From: Jaapia argillacea MUCL 33604
Taxonomy: Eukaryota > Basidiomycota > Agaricomycetes > Jaapiales > Jaapiaceae
DNA: 64,000 bases
Direction: 5' to 3'
Assembly: GCA_000697665.1 (NCBI GenBank)
Contig: KL197709.1
Location: 134,000 to 197,999, forward strand
The notes under the pieces are model-generated. The model was not told where the DNA came from and made no database searches. It saw nothing but the letters and a program-made list of their open reading frames with translations. Shown in pieces: positions 53,406 to 64,000 of this stretch (its first letter is position 1; every line of letters starts with the position of its first letter). The position numbers and the translations under genes were made by a program.

Positions 53406-55430
53406 ATGAGTGAGGAAAGACAATCCACCCATCCACCTGTACGCCCAGTTGGTGGATCTCGTTACCGTCGCCATCAACATGACACTGAGATTCCACCAGC
53501 TATACCTACACCCGATGCACCGTACGTTGCACCCCCTGAAAGATCTCATCTTCCTGCCCATCCTGCGCGCCATCACCCTCAGCCAGTTTATTCCGCACAT
53601 CCTCCTGAAGCGGCACCTCAACCCCAATCTTTCAATCAACCGGTTCGTTCCTTCGCGGCGCCACAACCTCGATACGCCCCTACTCCACTTTATGACCAGT
53701 TTGGTACGCCACAGTCAAGTCATAGATTGCCACGAGGGTGTTGCTGACACAGCTTCGGCAGAGTATGCTGCGCCACGACCACGACTACCGCCCCCAATGG
53801 TCGTGCGAGGTCCAACTCCTCCATGTCAACCTGCCATGCTTCCATCGCCTGATGTACCTTACTATCATCCGAGCTCACCTCTACCCGTTCCCCCTATGCG
53901 GCCACTCCCAAATTCGCCACCAATACCATTGCCAAGACCTATAATATTCTCCAATGAGAGCCCCGCGTCTCTTCCCCTTCCTGTCCGATCACCTTCTTCT
54001 CCTCCTGATTTGAGCCATTCTCGACTTGTCTTCTCTACGCCACCTCCACCTCCACCCCCACCATCGCCTCCAGGATCGATATCAATGCCCACTCCTTCTT
54101 CGAGAAATATTCCGTCTCCTGCTCCCTTTCCCACTCCTCCGGAGCCCCCTCGACGTGAGTCCTCGCAAGCCATCCATACGAATACGACTAATGTATGATC
54201 CGAAGGCCTGACTAGACATCAGGAAACCCTGTCGGTTTATTACAGAGATCCCTTAGGCGCATCTGTTGTGTCATTCCTCGGGATGGACGTAGTAGTGGAA
54301 GTAGAACAAAGGCGATCGTGGCTAAGACGACGCGGATTCATTAACCCCAGGCCAACACAACAAGCTGAGAATTCTATGATATACGATAATCTCATTGGGG
54401 ACTCGTTGTGTAAGTGCTATTCTTCTGCTCCTGCGATATCGCACTCAATTGGTCTCTGATTCAGCGCCTTTATCCAGGCAAACGAAGTTGAGAGACGAGT
54501 GTAAACAGTTTCTGAGTGCCTTCGCCCTTGATGGTGAGCGTCTACTCTTCTCCTTGTCGTTAATTTGTAGGCCTCACCCTCAGAGCTGCTACCAGCTGAA
54601 TGGACAACTTTCGTCAACGACAGCAAGGGCACACGTTTACGCCCCGAGACTGTCTTTCTCCGATTTCGTCAGCCTGGGATTCGATTCGACTGGCGAGTCC
54701 TTACACAGTCTATACATTTAGGACATACCAATGGAGAGAAAAGAATCCGGACACAGTGGCGAGCAATCTCTAGCAAAGGTACGCTCGCTCCACCCTCAAT
54801 TTAAACTAGGCTGACTCCGTCCCAGCTCGAAATTCCGATGTTGCGAGTGGTGATATCGTCGACAAGGTTATCATTGTTGATTCATGTCCGAAGATCTGGA
54901 AACGTTACTTTCGGATTCAGATCATGCAACAACCGGAGTTGTTCCATCCTGAATCACTGCCTCTCGCATCATCACGGTGAGTCTCCTCGTAAAGCAACCG
55001 ATCGCCCCGATTTGATTCCTGTCTCTCTTGCAGGTCCATGTCAGATTCAGATGGAGAGAAAGATAGCTGGTTCCCTCAACCCCCGTCATATCGCCAGCGA
55101 TTTATCCAGTGGATGCGCACGTCAGAAGATGTGATGACCTTCATCATTGGTCTCGCAACCGCCGTGCTCTCTACTCAATCCCTTGTTCATCCCAACCTAA
55201 CGGACTCTCACGCGATACGAGCGTTTTCACTGTTCTCTCTCACTTCTGCGTTTGCTTCCATCGTTGCTTTCTTTGCCCATCAGCTTGGGTCTTGGTTGGA
55301 GTGGAAAACGGTGAAGAACACCCTCATTACACAGCCCGAGGCTAGGAGAAGCGGTGGAGAAGGCGACAGAGGCAAGATTGCATATTTTGACGAGGGCTTG
55401 GTGATGAAGGATATCAAAGTTGTTCCATGA
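53406..55430 (+). CDS. Proline-rich protein with C-terminal two-span membrane domain
   Basis: Family unknown to me. Exon 1 starts MSEERQSTHPPVRPVGGSRY and is Pro/His/Arg-rich. An intron at about 53703-53760 (GTACGC, branch CTGAC, CGGCAG) joins LYDQF to EYAAPRPRLPPP, followed by a 130-residue polyproline region. The middle is less certain (about 54170-54470). Then clean exons give KLRDECKQFLSAFALD, ELLPAEWTTFVNDSKGTRLR, FRQPGIRFDWRVLTQSIHLG, DIVDKVIIVDSCPKIWKRYF. The last exon holds FIQWMRTSEDVMTF and two membrane spans (FIIGLATAVLSTQSLV and FSLFSLTSAFASIVAFFAHQ). The cytosolic tail ends VMKDIKVVP. The layout suggests a tail-anchored or hairpin membrane protein with a long proline-rich arm that could bind SH3/WW partners (inference). 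Two genes (split near 54200) remain possible. Confidence 0.6.
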
Positions 55431-55682
55431 CAGAAGCAATGCCGTCACTTCCCAATCTTTATCGTAAAGTGTCCACGACGTCAGTACACACTTACAAGTC
55501 TCTTGAAGTTTGCAATTGCCCATCTCTGGCACACACAAACACTGAAGGCAACACGAGACTGACGACATTGACATTTTTCGACCAACTGACCAGATTTGGA
55601 GTTGCCGCGTGGTTTCCTCGCGAGCTCGAGCTCGGGGCAATGGAGAATTTAAACGCCACTCTACATCTCAACCCTCTCCCTC

Positions 55683-57972
55683 ATGGATCTCAACCAGGTC
55701 GACTTGACGAACCCGGAAAGTGTATATCTGGTGCTCAGTGGTCCTAATGTTGCTCGCAACCTACCCATCATCTTTGCCAAATTGGTGGAACCAGATGCAA
55801 ACCGTCTGTTCATCCAAAACTACTGTGTCTGTTTGATCATCTAAGTATTCCATTGCTGATGTCTCATTCCTTTCCTCTGGTATTTATAGGGTGCGCTTGA
55901 GCAAGCTTTTGCCCGAGATCAACGTCAGCCAGGCCAGATAGGATTGGACTCTTTCGGCAAGCTTTGTGTGAGGAACGGGGTTTTGGAAACGACGTTAAAG
56001 ATGGCCTGCAGCGATAGACCCGAGAAAGAGTGTCAGATTGGAGCGTACCAAGCTCTGGACTGCGTTTGCCACCTGATGAGCACTGCGTCGCTGCAAGAAC
56101 GGCGAGAACTAACCGTGGAGCTGATCGAGCGTGGTATCGTGAACATATGTCTTGAGGTGAGCGCATCGGTCGGCGATGATGTATACTCAGGGTTCAGAAC
56201 TGACCCCTCCACTCATCAAGAAAGCATTCAATCAGAGACTTTGTCTTCATCGACAATCTGGCGTCAACACCCTTCGTTCTTTGATATGTGACAGTTTCCT
56301 GGGTGATGGCCTTTCGCCTGCAGTCACTGCCGATATTATCCTCAAAATGGCACAATGGACTCTTGTTGGTCCCGATTTCTTCGTCACACAGATGCGAGAT
56401 AGCCAAACCACTTGGCAAAGCCAGATGATGTTGGGCACAACCAACGTAGGTAACCACCCTCGTTCTCGTCAACATTACGCCGAAGTGGATGGATGCAGGT
56501 ACCCGCAACCTTTGCTGCACGCTACGTACCAAGGTATTACGCCATGGCCCAAGAAACCGCCTTGTGGGCAGCTCACGGACTGCTCTGTTGTACACCCACT
56601 CGTAGTCGGCAGTACATCCTAGAGATGCTCCGGTTAAAGCCAGAGATTATAGATACGCTGTTCAAATGCGCTGTGAGTTCGGCATCTCGTAGTCTTTCTC
56701 CGCTAGAGGAAGCTTAGCTTGATCATAGGCAATTAAGCGACTCCCATACTATCCGGAAACCCAAGTCGACTCAGTAGCATGCGAAATTCTGGGTCTTCTC
56801 TTCGATTTCCCCCTCGACCTTGTCCCCGGAATTGCGGTTTCACTCGACGAGACAAATCCTGAAACGAAGGCATCCCTTGAGTCTCTTTCTGTATTGGTTT
56901 CTCGGGAAGGTTGGTCAGAGTACATCACGGACACTTGGAAAAGACTTGACGACGAGAAATGGGAACATTCGCGAAGGCAGGCCTTGGTTAATCATTCTTT
57001 TGGCGAGACGATCTTTACATCACAGTGACCAGACTATTCGACCGCGTCACTCATGATTATGGTGCTCAGTGTCCTCCCAACGATGATTCATTCCGTCGGA
57101 TCTTCGAATACAGGGGTACGCCGTATCACTACATCCTAATTTCTTTCTTTTTGACGATATTCCTAGGTACATCCCGCATAACGATATTACGCATCATCGC
57201 CAATCTAACATACCTTGACACCGTTCCTGACTTCGCTCTAATATCGTTCCTCCACATCGCGTACCTCTCTGTCCAGCACAAGCTCAAACTTCAAAGCCAG
57301 GTAGACCCCGATGACCTTGACGAACTTTATGCTTGGCTCGAAAATGACGTAGACCTCTTCCGAAGTCCAATGTGGACGCTCGCCTCTGGAGATCAAGTTG
57401 AACCAGCGCAGCAGGTCCCTCCTGTCCCAATTATGGGAGCCATCACTCTCTTCCGTTTATACATCGCCCTGGCCAAGCGTCAGCTTCTGTCAAACGTACC
57501 CAGATGGTCGAGCTTACCGGCAGGCGTCACCTCAAAGACGAACTTGTCAAGAGTCAAGCAGATCACCTCACCCGAGATCGTCAAGAAGTTCCTACCCAAC
57601 GCAATCAAGAGGGTTACCAAACGACGGGAGGTCGGTCACGAGAGGCTGAGGGAAGTTGATTTGCAATTCTCTCGATTCGCGTATTCCAGCGGAGCAGAAT
57701 TGGCTTGTGCCATCGTTGCGTTTGACGAATCGACTGGAGGAATGTATCAAAGACAGGCGATGGGGGCTCGGAAGGAAGCCGTTCTCTGCTTGGGCAATAC
57801 TGCTGAAATCTCCCTTCGTCTGAAGCAGTGGGATTTAGTCGCTAAATTCGCGTCGGCGGCGATCGATGTTGGGGGAGATGCAGATCCGCGAGAGGGTTTG
57901 GAAGAAGCTACTCTTGCGAAAAATCAGCGCAGACTTGCCTTGGCGAAGAAGAGCCTCGCTGTAAAGCGGTAG
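55683..57972 (+). CDS. Orphan large helical protein (ARM-like, unknown function)
   Basis: No recognised family. The chain starts MDLNQVDLTNPESVYLVLSG and is almost wholly alpha-helical in pattern. Successive 30-45 residue helical pairs recall ARM/HEAT solenoids (CQIGAYQALDCVCHLMSTAS, RELTVELIERGIVNICLE, SVACEILGLLFDFPLDLVPG, FALISFLHIAYLSVQHKLKL). The C-terminal 130 residues have a basic patch (AIKRVTKRREVGHERLREVD) and end in LRLKQWDLVAKFASAAIDVG and AKKSLAVKR, a TPR-like pair. About seven exons; junctions near 55830, 56400-56500 and 57000 are inferred from frame only. Agaricomycete genomes carry many such solenoid orphans (general knowledge, not checked here). Confidence 0.6.
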
Positions 57973-58241
57973 AAAGACGATGGCACCAAGCAAGGGAGGT
58001 TTAATAGAGCCTAGTGGATGCAAAGGCTATGTTACAGACTGTACAATTAGTATGAATGTTTACGGGTGCTGGACGATTGGCCAGTGCAAAGCAAATGCGA
58101 TACTGGGTGAGCGGCGAAAGCAAACAAGAAATTTCAGAATATTGCTACAACTCCTTCAGATCAAAAACAATCAGTCTCGGCGACACAACCCGCCACGGCT
58201 ACGCGACTACAACACCAACCCGAAACACGAATTACTGCGTG

Positions 58242-59965
58242 TTATCCATGGCTGACAACGCCTTCCCTACTAGCCTGTATCTTAGCCAGTGTCTCTCCGA
58301 AACCTTTACTATCCAGTCCGGTGCCGGAGAAAACTTTGTTAGCCAAAGCGGTGATCGCGGCTGCGTTTGCTGCTTTACTGTTAGCGGCACTAGTACTGGT
58401 AGCGTTGAGCATAACGTTAGTAGCGTGGGATTTGGTAGTGAGGGGAAGGGTGACGTTAGTTTTAGAGCGGGAGAATGTCGAGGACGAGGAGGGGGAGACC
58501 GAGAGATGGGACTTGAGATAGGGATGATCGGCTGACGGAGCGTAGGAACATGCTTCGTAGAGCTCTAAATGTTTTGTGAAATTACGAGTGCCATTGAAGA
58601 GAGGCAGTCCTATGATCACCATGAAATTATGTTAGCGGCGAAATAATGGATAAACGTCGAACGGACACGAGTGGGTCAAGAGAATATTAACTCACCTTCT
58701 TCTAGAACTGCCGTGGCTTGACTGGGCGAAATGTGCCTGGACGACATCACTGCAAGTAGTGTCAGTTGAATCACAATTCATGTCTGAGGTTTGAACCGTC
58801 CGCGACGACGGACGCACGATAAGCACAAACTACAACGGCTGCCTTCCACTCTACTTCACAGTGGACAAGGACCTGCCCTCCACAGTTGATCGCACTGGCC
58901 ACGAACGCGACAGCGTCAGGCAACGCAATCATTAGCTGTAAAAAGCTTTCCTCCTGCTGCTTGATACGATTAGGAATATTGATATGATAATGTTTAACGG
59001 TGGATGGTATACGTGATGGTGATATATTCTCGGACGGAGATAGTGAGAGGAGGTGGGTGAATTCCATGTCGTGGAGGAGACACTTCGCTTGGATTGGGTC
59101 GTGGGGGTAGTCACTGGAATAAATAAACAGATTTGGAGCGATAGTAGGGGGTGAGTGAAATGCATGAAAGAAGGATGATGAGGCAAACCTGCTGAGGAAT
59201 AGTCTATCGGGTATGATGGCAGCGGTATCGTGAACAGCGTTCAAGTAATTCGTAACGTCTTGGGCTTGTCGCCGCTTCCATGAAATATATGTTACGTTCG
59301 TTGCAGAGGGTCGGTAACTGCATTTCTCAAACACTTGCAATTGTTTGATGAATCCGTAATTGGGGTGAACACTCGGTCGTCCTGCCGGTTTCTAATCGAT
59401 AAATTTGCAACTACGATCATTGGAAACTGAACTCACGGCTTTTAACGACGGAGAGTGCTTTCGTAGCAGATAAATGGCGGGATTCCATCACTAATCAGGC
59501 GAATATTTGACATTAGCAAGCCAAACGGACATAGGTAGGTTCTAAACCCGACGGCGCGAAAGGCCATCGCGGAACCGCAAATATAGCACACGGATCACTC
59601 ACAATATGCGCAAACGACAGTAACACTCCTCGAGATTCCCATGACGCAGTGGACGAGAACTCTCCCGCCTTGCTCCAAGGCGGTCTGGATGAATAAACAT
59701 GACTTGGGCAAATGGATGAGGAGGTCTTCGTATTCAGAGTCCTCGACGGGTATGTGAAGATGGTTCGTTCCTTGGGAGGGGCATTCTGGGCATACAGACA
59801 GAATATGGGTGATCCCGAGGCGTTTTCGGTGCTCAAGCGAATTCGCTGCGGACAAGCTTGTGGCGAAGTCAGTAAAAATACCACAAGATAGACAAAGGCG
59901 ACGAGAACTTACTTTCCGATGTAAAGTTGGTCGGGTATGATGCAGTCAATACTGGGGGTATCCAT
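58242..59965 (-). CDS. Tandem dual-specificity phosphatase, second domain without catalytic Arg
   Basis: A protein phosphatase of the DUSP class with two repeated domains. The N-terminus is MDTPSIDCIIPDQLYIGN, followed across an intron by NSLEHRKRLGITHILSVCPE. Domain 1 has the full P-loop HCVMGISRS and the helix after it (VCAY, LMESRHLSATKALSVVKSRR, PSVHPNYGFIKQL). The linker KCSYRPSATNVTYISWKRRQ leads to domain 2: IIPDRLFLSR, EFTHLLSLSPSENI, VKHYHINIPN. In place of the P-loop domain 2 has HCEVEWKAA, where the Arg of HCX5R is Ala. The tail (PLFNGTRNFTKHLELYEACS) resembles domain 1's end, then a Ser/Ala-rich C-terminus. About 430 residues in about six exons. Domain 1 should be active. Domain 2 is probably regulatory or phospho-binding. 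Confidence 0.87.
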
Positions 59966-62900
59966 GACAAGCTTTTGAGATATCGAGTTGGGGGGGAGTT
60001 GAGATGGTTGAACGGAGAGGAATATTCGGCTTTTTGTGCGTGGAGCTGTGTGGCAGACGGCAGTTCGGTCCCCTATTTAGAGACCGCATGCCTTACGTAA
60101 CCATGATCTCCCACGTTTTCACTCCTCGATGCGTCCATTCCCAATGCGCCACAAGGTGATCTCCCCCCGCCATCCTCCATTTGACGACGACAGCTCGATA
60201 TTTCAGGTCTCTTGCTCATAATTTCTTGACATAAACGAACTAGGTCTCTCTACCTTTCTGCCTGCAATCAGAGACGTCATTCTCCGACTCCTGAGTCGTC
60301 GGAGCTCCCAAGAAGAACCCCAAAACAGGCACCACCACAACGTGTGCTCAGAGAAGGGAAAAGGAATGTGGCTAGAGTCAACCGTTTTCCACAATGAACA
60401 ATCACGCTCGGTTTTACTCGGGGGCTCAAGGTAAATTTATAAAGGAACACTATGTGATGTCCAAGAAACTCGTGCATGGAGCAGGTAAATGAGCGCCTCT
60501 AGCGCTCGGCACGAAATTGTTACACATCCCGATGTTTGGTATCACACCCCAGAAACCAGTAGCGCCTTTTCATTGCCGGTTATGGGGAGTGCTTACAAGT
60601 GAGTGTTACGGATCTCTTCTGAGCTCCGCACATTCTGATCTTGCAATCGGTGTCGCTAAGCACTTGCTGAACCCTCGTTCCATTTCCGGATTCCTCTGCA
60701 GATAGAGACCGCTATCTTTGTGGTTTTGCGCCAGTGACTCGGAAGAAACGACGATAAGCTGACGGATAGCTGCATGAATCGCACCGGACTGACGTCGCGA
60801 TGAGACCTTATCAGCTACGAGAGGGTCATGCTTGGTGATCCTGACCAGTGCTGGCCGACTCAATTAGCCTACCTGTTGGGAGAGATGATGCCAGCAGATG
60901 GTCTCTTCAGCCCTCCACGTCGTCGTTGAGACGGGCACAACGCTCTTTCCGCGGTTCTGTTTCGATGCTCCACTCCGTGCTGATAGTATCGATGAGTGAC
61001 GATAATTACCGATTATCCCATGGTGACGCCATGGCGTACAAATGTTAGGGATACCTCCAGAACGAGTGACTTCGGTGGAGCCACGACGATCTAAATCCCT
61101 CGCTGTTCCCGTGCAACAAGTAAAGTGCCAAAGTAGATGTAGGTCGCGAAGAAATTCCGAACGGTGGGCTCCACTCTGCTTCGACATAGAGACCTTTTGG
61201 TACGACGAGGACATTGTGACCACCGATTCATCCAAGTAGGGATATACATACCTCATAGCTCGACAGGTATAACGCGGAGAGGATGACGGGTGGAGTACAA
61301 GGAGGAAGGTGAGAATCAGATCAAGCACCTAGCCAGGGCCCCTGCGAAACGCAATCTGGGGATTTTGGATTGAGACTTGCCAAGCATATTGATATTCCCA
61401 TGGGATTTGGATGCCAGTGCGAATTCGAGGGTGACATCGAGTCGAAAATCGAGAGGGGGAACCTGCAGGCAAACGCTGCCTGCCCTGTACCGTCGGCCCG
61501 ATCCCGGAACGCGCCCTCATCAGGATCGAACAACCCGTTCCATCCAGCTGTGTGGGCTGCTACTGGTTCTCTCTCACTGCCGACACCTCGCGGATTCCTG
61601 CACAAACCTTCCCTGTCAGCCTCGGGACTCGATTCACCTGACATTAGCAGGGAATGCAACAACCGGAGCTCCATTCACCTTCAGGTTCAATATTCAGGCA
61701 TGTACTGATGCTTTTCACCCGTTAATTGACATTGTATCGATACCCAATTCCAATTCCAGGCCTTCAAGAATGCCGCTGAGAACGATTAACGCCAAACCCT
61801 TGCCTCACTCGGCACATGCGTAAGAGATCTGTCGGATGTACAGTACAGATCCAGTTGCAACTTCCACGCACTTTTTCCGATCCTTGAATGCCGCACACAT
61901 CTCCACCACCAGCAGACTATTGTTAACGTGGATCCGGTCGTGCTTGATGGGGTCTTGATAGCTCACTGTCTGTTCGGCTCTAAATTAGGCGACGATGCCA
62001 TTCCCACCTCGGCGAGGTTTGGTCCTCCCTGCGGCCGAACATCAGCCAATATCTGTGTCATAGCATCCCTTGCTTTCAGTCCGTGGAGCTCCAATAATCT
62101 ACCCCTACCCACCCCTTCCGTCCGTCCCACACCAACTCCCACCCTCGCGCTGATATGGAGGGGTAGCTCCGTGGGCTCCTCTCTGCCCTATACAAGGTCG
62201 GATATGGGAACACCTTGAGGAATCCCCTTGCGATGTCGACACCGGATACGACAAGTGTTATGGACCCTTTTCAGAATGGTTTTTAGGCAACGCGTGATCC
62301 GAGAGGCTCATGCCCAGCTCTGGGAGAGTCGACAATGACTTCGCTCTGAAGGTGTTGCCAACCCTTCCGAGATCCCTTTTCTATGGGCGCATCATCAGGG
62401 AAGTCGCTTGCAGCCTAACATCCTTCCAGTCGTCCCCAACTGACTTGTTACTAGGAGAAGTACAGCAACCGATGCTTCGCGGGAATTCGAAAGTATCACC
62501 CGTGGGGGTTTGAAGCTACCTGGGATATATTTTATCAAAATTCCCAGATCTACCAGAAGTTTCGGAGTTTTCGAGGCGGAAAGGTATGTTGCACGTGGGA
62601 TAAGTGTACAAAGCCAATACTGAAGTCGAAAATACAATATCCCCGAACTAATCTTTGAGACAAGCCAGGATATCAGTTCAAGGGATGTGGGGGGGCGGAG
62701 TATCCGAGTTACAGAGGTTCGTCCGTCCTCTTTTCCCTCCTGCCAATTTGAAGTTGCTCACTCGATTGCAGTCGGACTTGTGAGGCTATCATCTCCGCGA
62801 GAAATGGCTTTCCAAGGGTTTCGCACTCGCGCTGATATTCAACTACACGAGGCCCATATGAGAGGGCTACAAGACGCAAGCCACCCTTCCGTACCATTTT

Positions 62901-64000
62901 GCGACCTCATCCTCACCTATGTACTCTGTCGACGGACACCCAAAATACAGTGCAGCTTTGGACAATTATCGACTTCCAAGGCGAATTTGGCAGCAGCGCA
63001 CCTTCGGATTGAATCAGACAAAAGCAGGGCACTTCATTGGGACTGTGAGACTCCCATTTGGCGTCGGGCCCCAAATCCTGTTGTGGCTACCTGACAGAGA
63101 TGTGGCCCGAGGATCAGAAGGCGGCTGTGGGATCTCGGGGGGCTTGCAGGTTATCAATTTACCATTCGCGGGGCGACTAGTGGTGCGTAATCTACCTGGG
63201 GATAAACTAGCTCAATAGGATCTACAAGGCGGGGAGTGGGGCTTCACTCGAATGCACCAGGTCGGGCATGGGGAAGATTGATTGTCAATTGGCAACTTCC
63301 CAGGCCTTGGGGGAAAACGGGTTGGGCAAACGATTTCTACCTGCAACGCGGGTCTGATACATAGGGATAAGTAGGAATAACGAATGTGTTTGGTTCTCCA
63401 AAGTTATAAATAGCTCGAGCCTTGGACAGCCCCGAAAGCTGATGCGCTCAGGACGGAAGACCAGAAGAAGGGTTCTCAGTGGTCCGAACACCCAAGGTAC
63501 TGGTGAGGCTCAGCAGCTGTGCACTATGGGAAGTAATAGCATTTATTTTGAGTGCTCCTGTCACTTTTCTGCTACGAATGAGTGCTAAGTCCACTGGTTT
63601 GGATGGCGCGCGAAAAGAGTGCTCCAAGGATGACTGCTCCGGGCACTCGTGAAAAAGTGTCTGTAGCCAAACAAGTCCCCGGGGCACTTCTCATGAAAGT
63701 GGCGAAGGCACTCATTTACAAGTCAAGGATTTACAGTGCTCGCGTGGCTGAAATCGATAAGTGTTACCCCGATACGGTATGCATACATTCAATACCCGCC
63801 ATGATCCCAACAGGCCATCGAGAATGGCAAACAAGTGATTAATGCGCAAACCTTGCCAGGCATGATGGAGGCGAGGAGCCGGGCGGGGCATTCGGGGGAC
63901 AAGGATGGTCCCGTGGTCGGACCACCACCGATGAATTCAAGGGAGAACTACACAGTGCGGGGGCCGCAATGCATGGAGACCTTGGGAGCGAAAAGCCGTC
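59966..64000. other. Gene-poor end of the window
   Basis: About 4 kb without a gene I can support. Open frames are all short (under 155 codons), overlap on both strands and share no motif with known families. One decayed frame lies at about 61480-61910. Between 63540 and 63760 the pentamer AGTGC/GCACT recurs at short intervals. This is either an intergenic or degenerate repeat region, or the flank of a gene beyond 64000. Confidence 0.5.
61480..61910 (+). pseudogene. Possible relic of an unknown protein gene
   Basis: Frames read SRIPAQTFPVSLGTRFT, then after a frame change LTLAGNATTGAPFTFRFNIQ, then (after a GTACTG...TTCCAG intron-like gap) FKNAAEND, a stop, and QTLASLGTCVRDLSDVQY with RSSCNFHALFPI. 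The pieces look like one once-continuous protein, but at least one frameshift and one stop interrupt it. No family is recognised. Confidence 0.35.

Noticed and set aside
60864-61328. 154-codon minus-strand frame
   Set aside because: No recognisable domain, no splice partners and atypical composition; not distinguishable from chance.

Overview
This is nuclear DNA from a filamentous basidiomycete, most likely an Agaricomycete. Genes are packed at about 2 kb spacing on both strands and are cut by many 45-60 nt GT-AG introns. Several product families are typical of that group: F-box-like proteins, DUF1399/glycine-rich-domain proteins, a manganese SOD without a presequence and a tandem dual-specificity phosphatase. 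The species was not identified.

Layout. 0-11.1 kb holds conserved housekeeping genes: a WW-WW-MyTH4-RhoGAP protein (5' end off the window), a histidine phosphatase, an MPPED-type metallophosphoesterase, one F-box gene and a SPATA20/YyaL-type thioredoxin-fold protein, divergent from Mn-SOD at 11.1 kb. 12.3-24.6 kb is rich in F-box genes and relics. Embedded in it are a small cupin, two inverted intron-containing tRNA-Glu(TTC) genes around an unusual repeat-bearing, probably mitochondrial protein, and the translation factor TMA22/DENR. 24.6-30.3 kb has a phospholipase B-like locus with one frameshift and two altered catalytic motifs, the stump of a second phospholipase B copy, a palindrome cluster and an orphan membrane protein. 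32.3-51.2 kb is shaped by duplication. It has two paralogous orphan genes in opposite orientation, an auxilin/Swa2-like J-protein, two DUF1399 genes, two 0.95-kb direct repeats around an F-box gene, a BTB protein and another F-box gene. 51.9-60 kb holds a UPF0303 protein 12 nt downstream of an orphan ORF, a proline-rich membrane protein, a large unknown helical protein and a two-domain phosphatase whose second domain lacks the catalytic Arg. 60-64 kb has no gene I can support.

The conserved genes act in unrelated pathways (Rho signalling, clathrin uncoating, oxidative stress, translation re-initiation), so no biosynthetic cluster is visible. The accessory material is mostly duplicated and decaying F-box/BTB-type adaptor genes, membrane or secreted proteins and orphan paralogs. 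The least explained items are the repeat protein between the inverted tRNAs, the orphan paralog pair, and the nested direct repeats at 39.9-43.2 kb.
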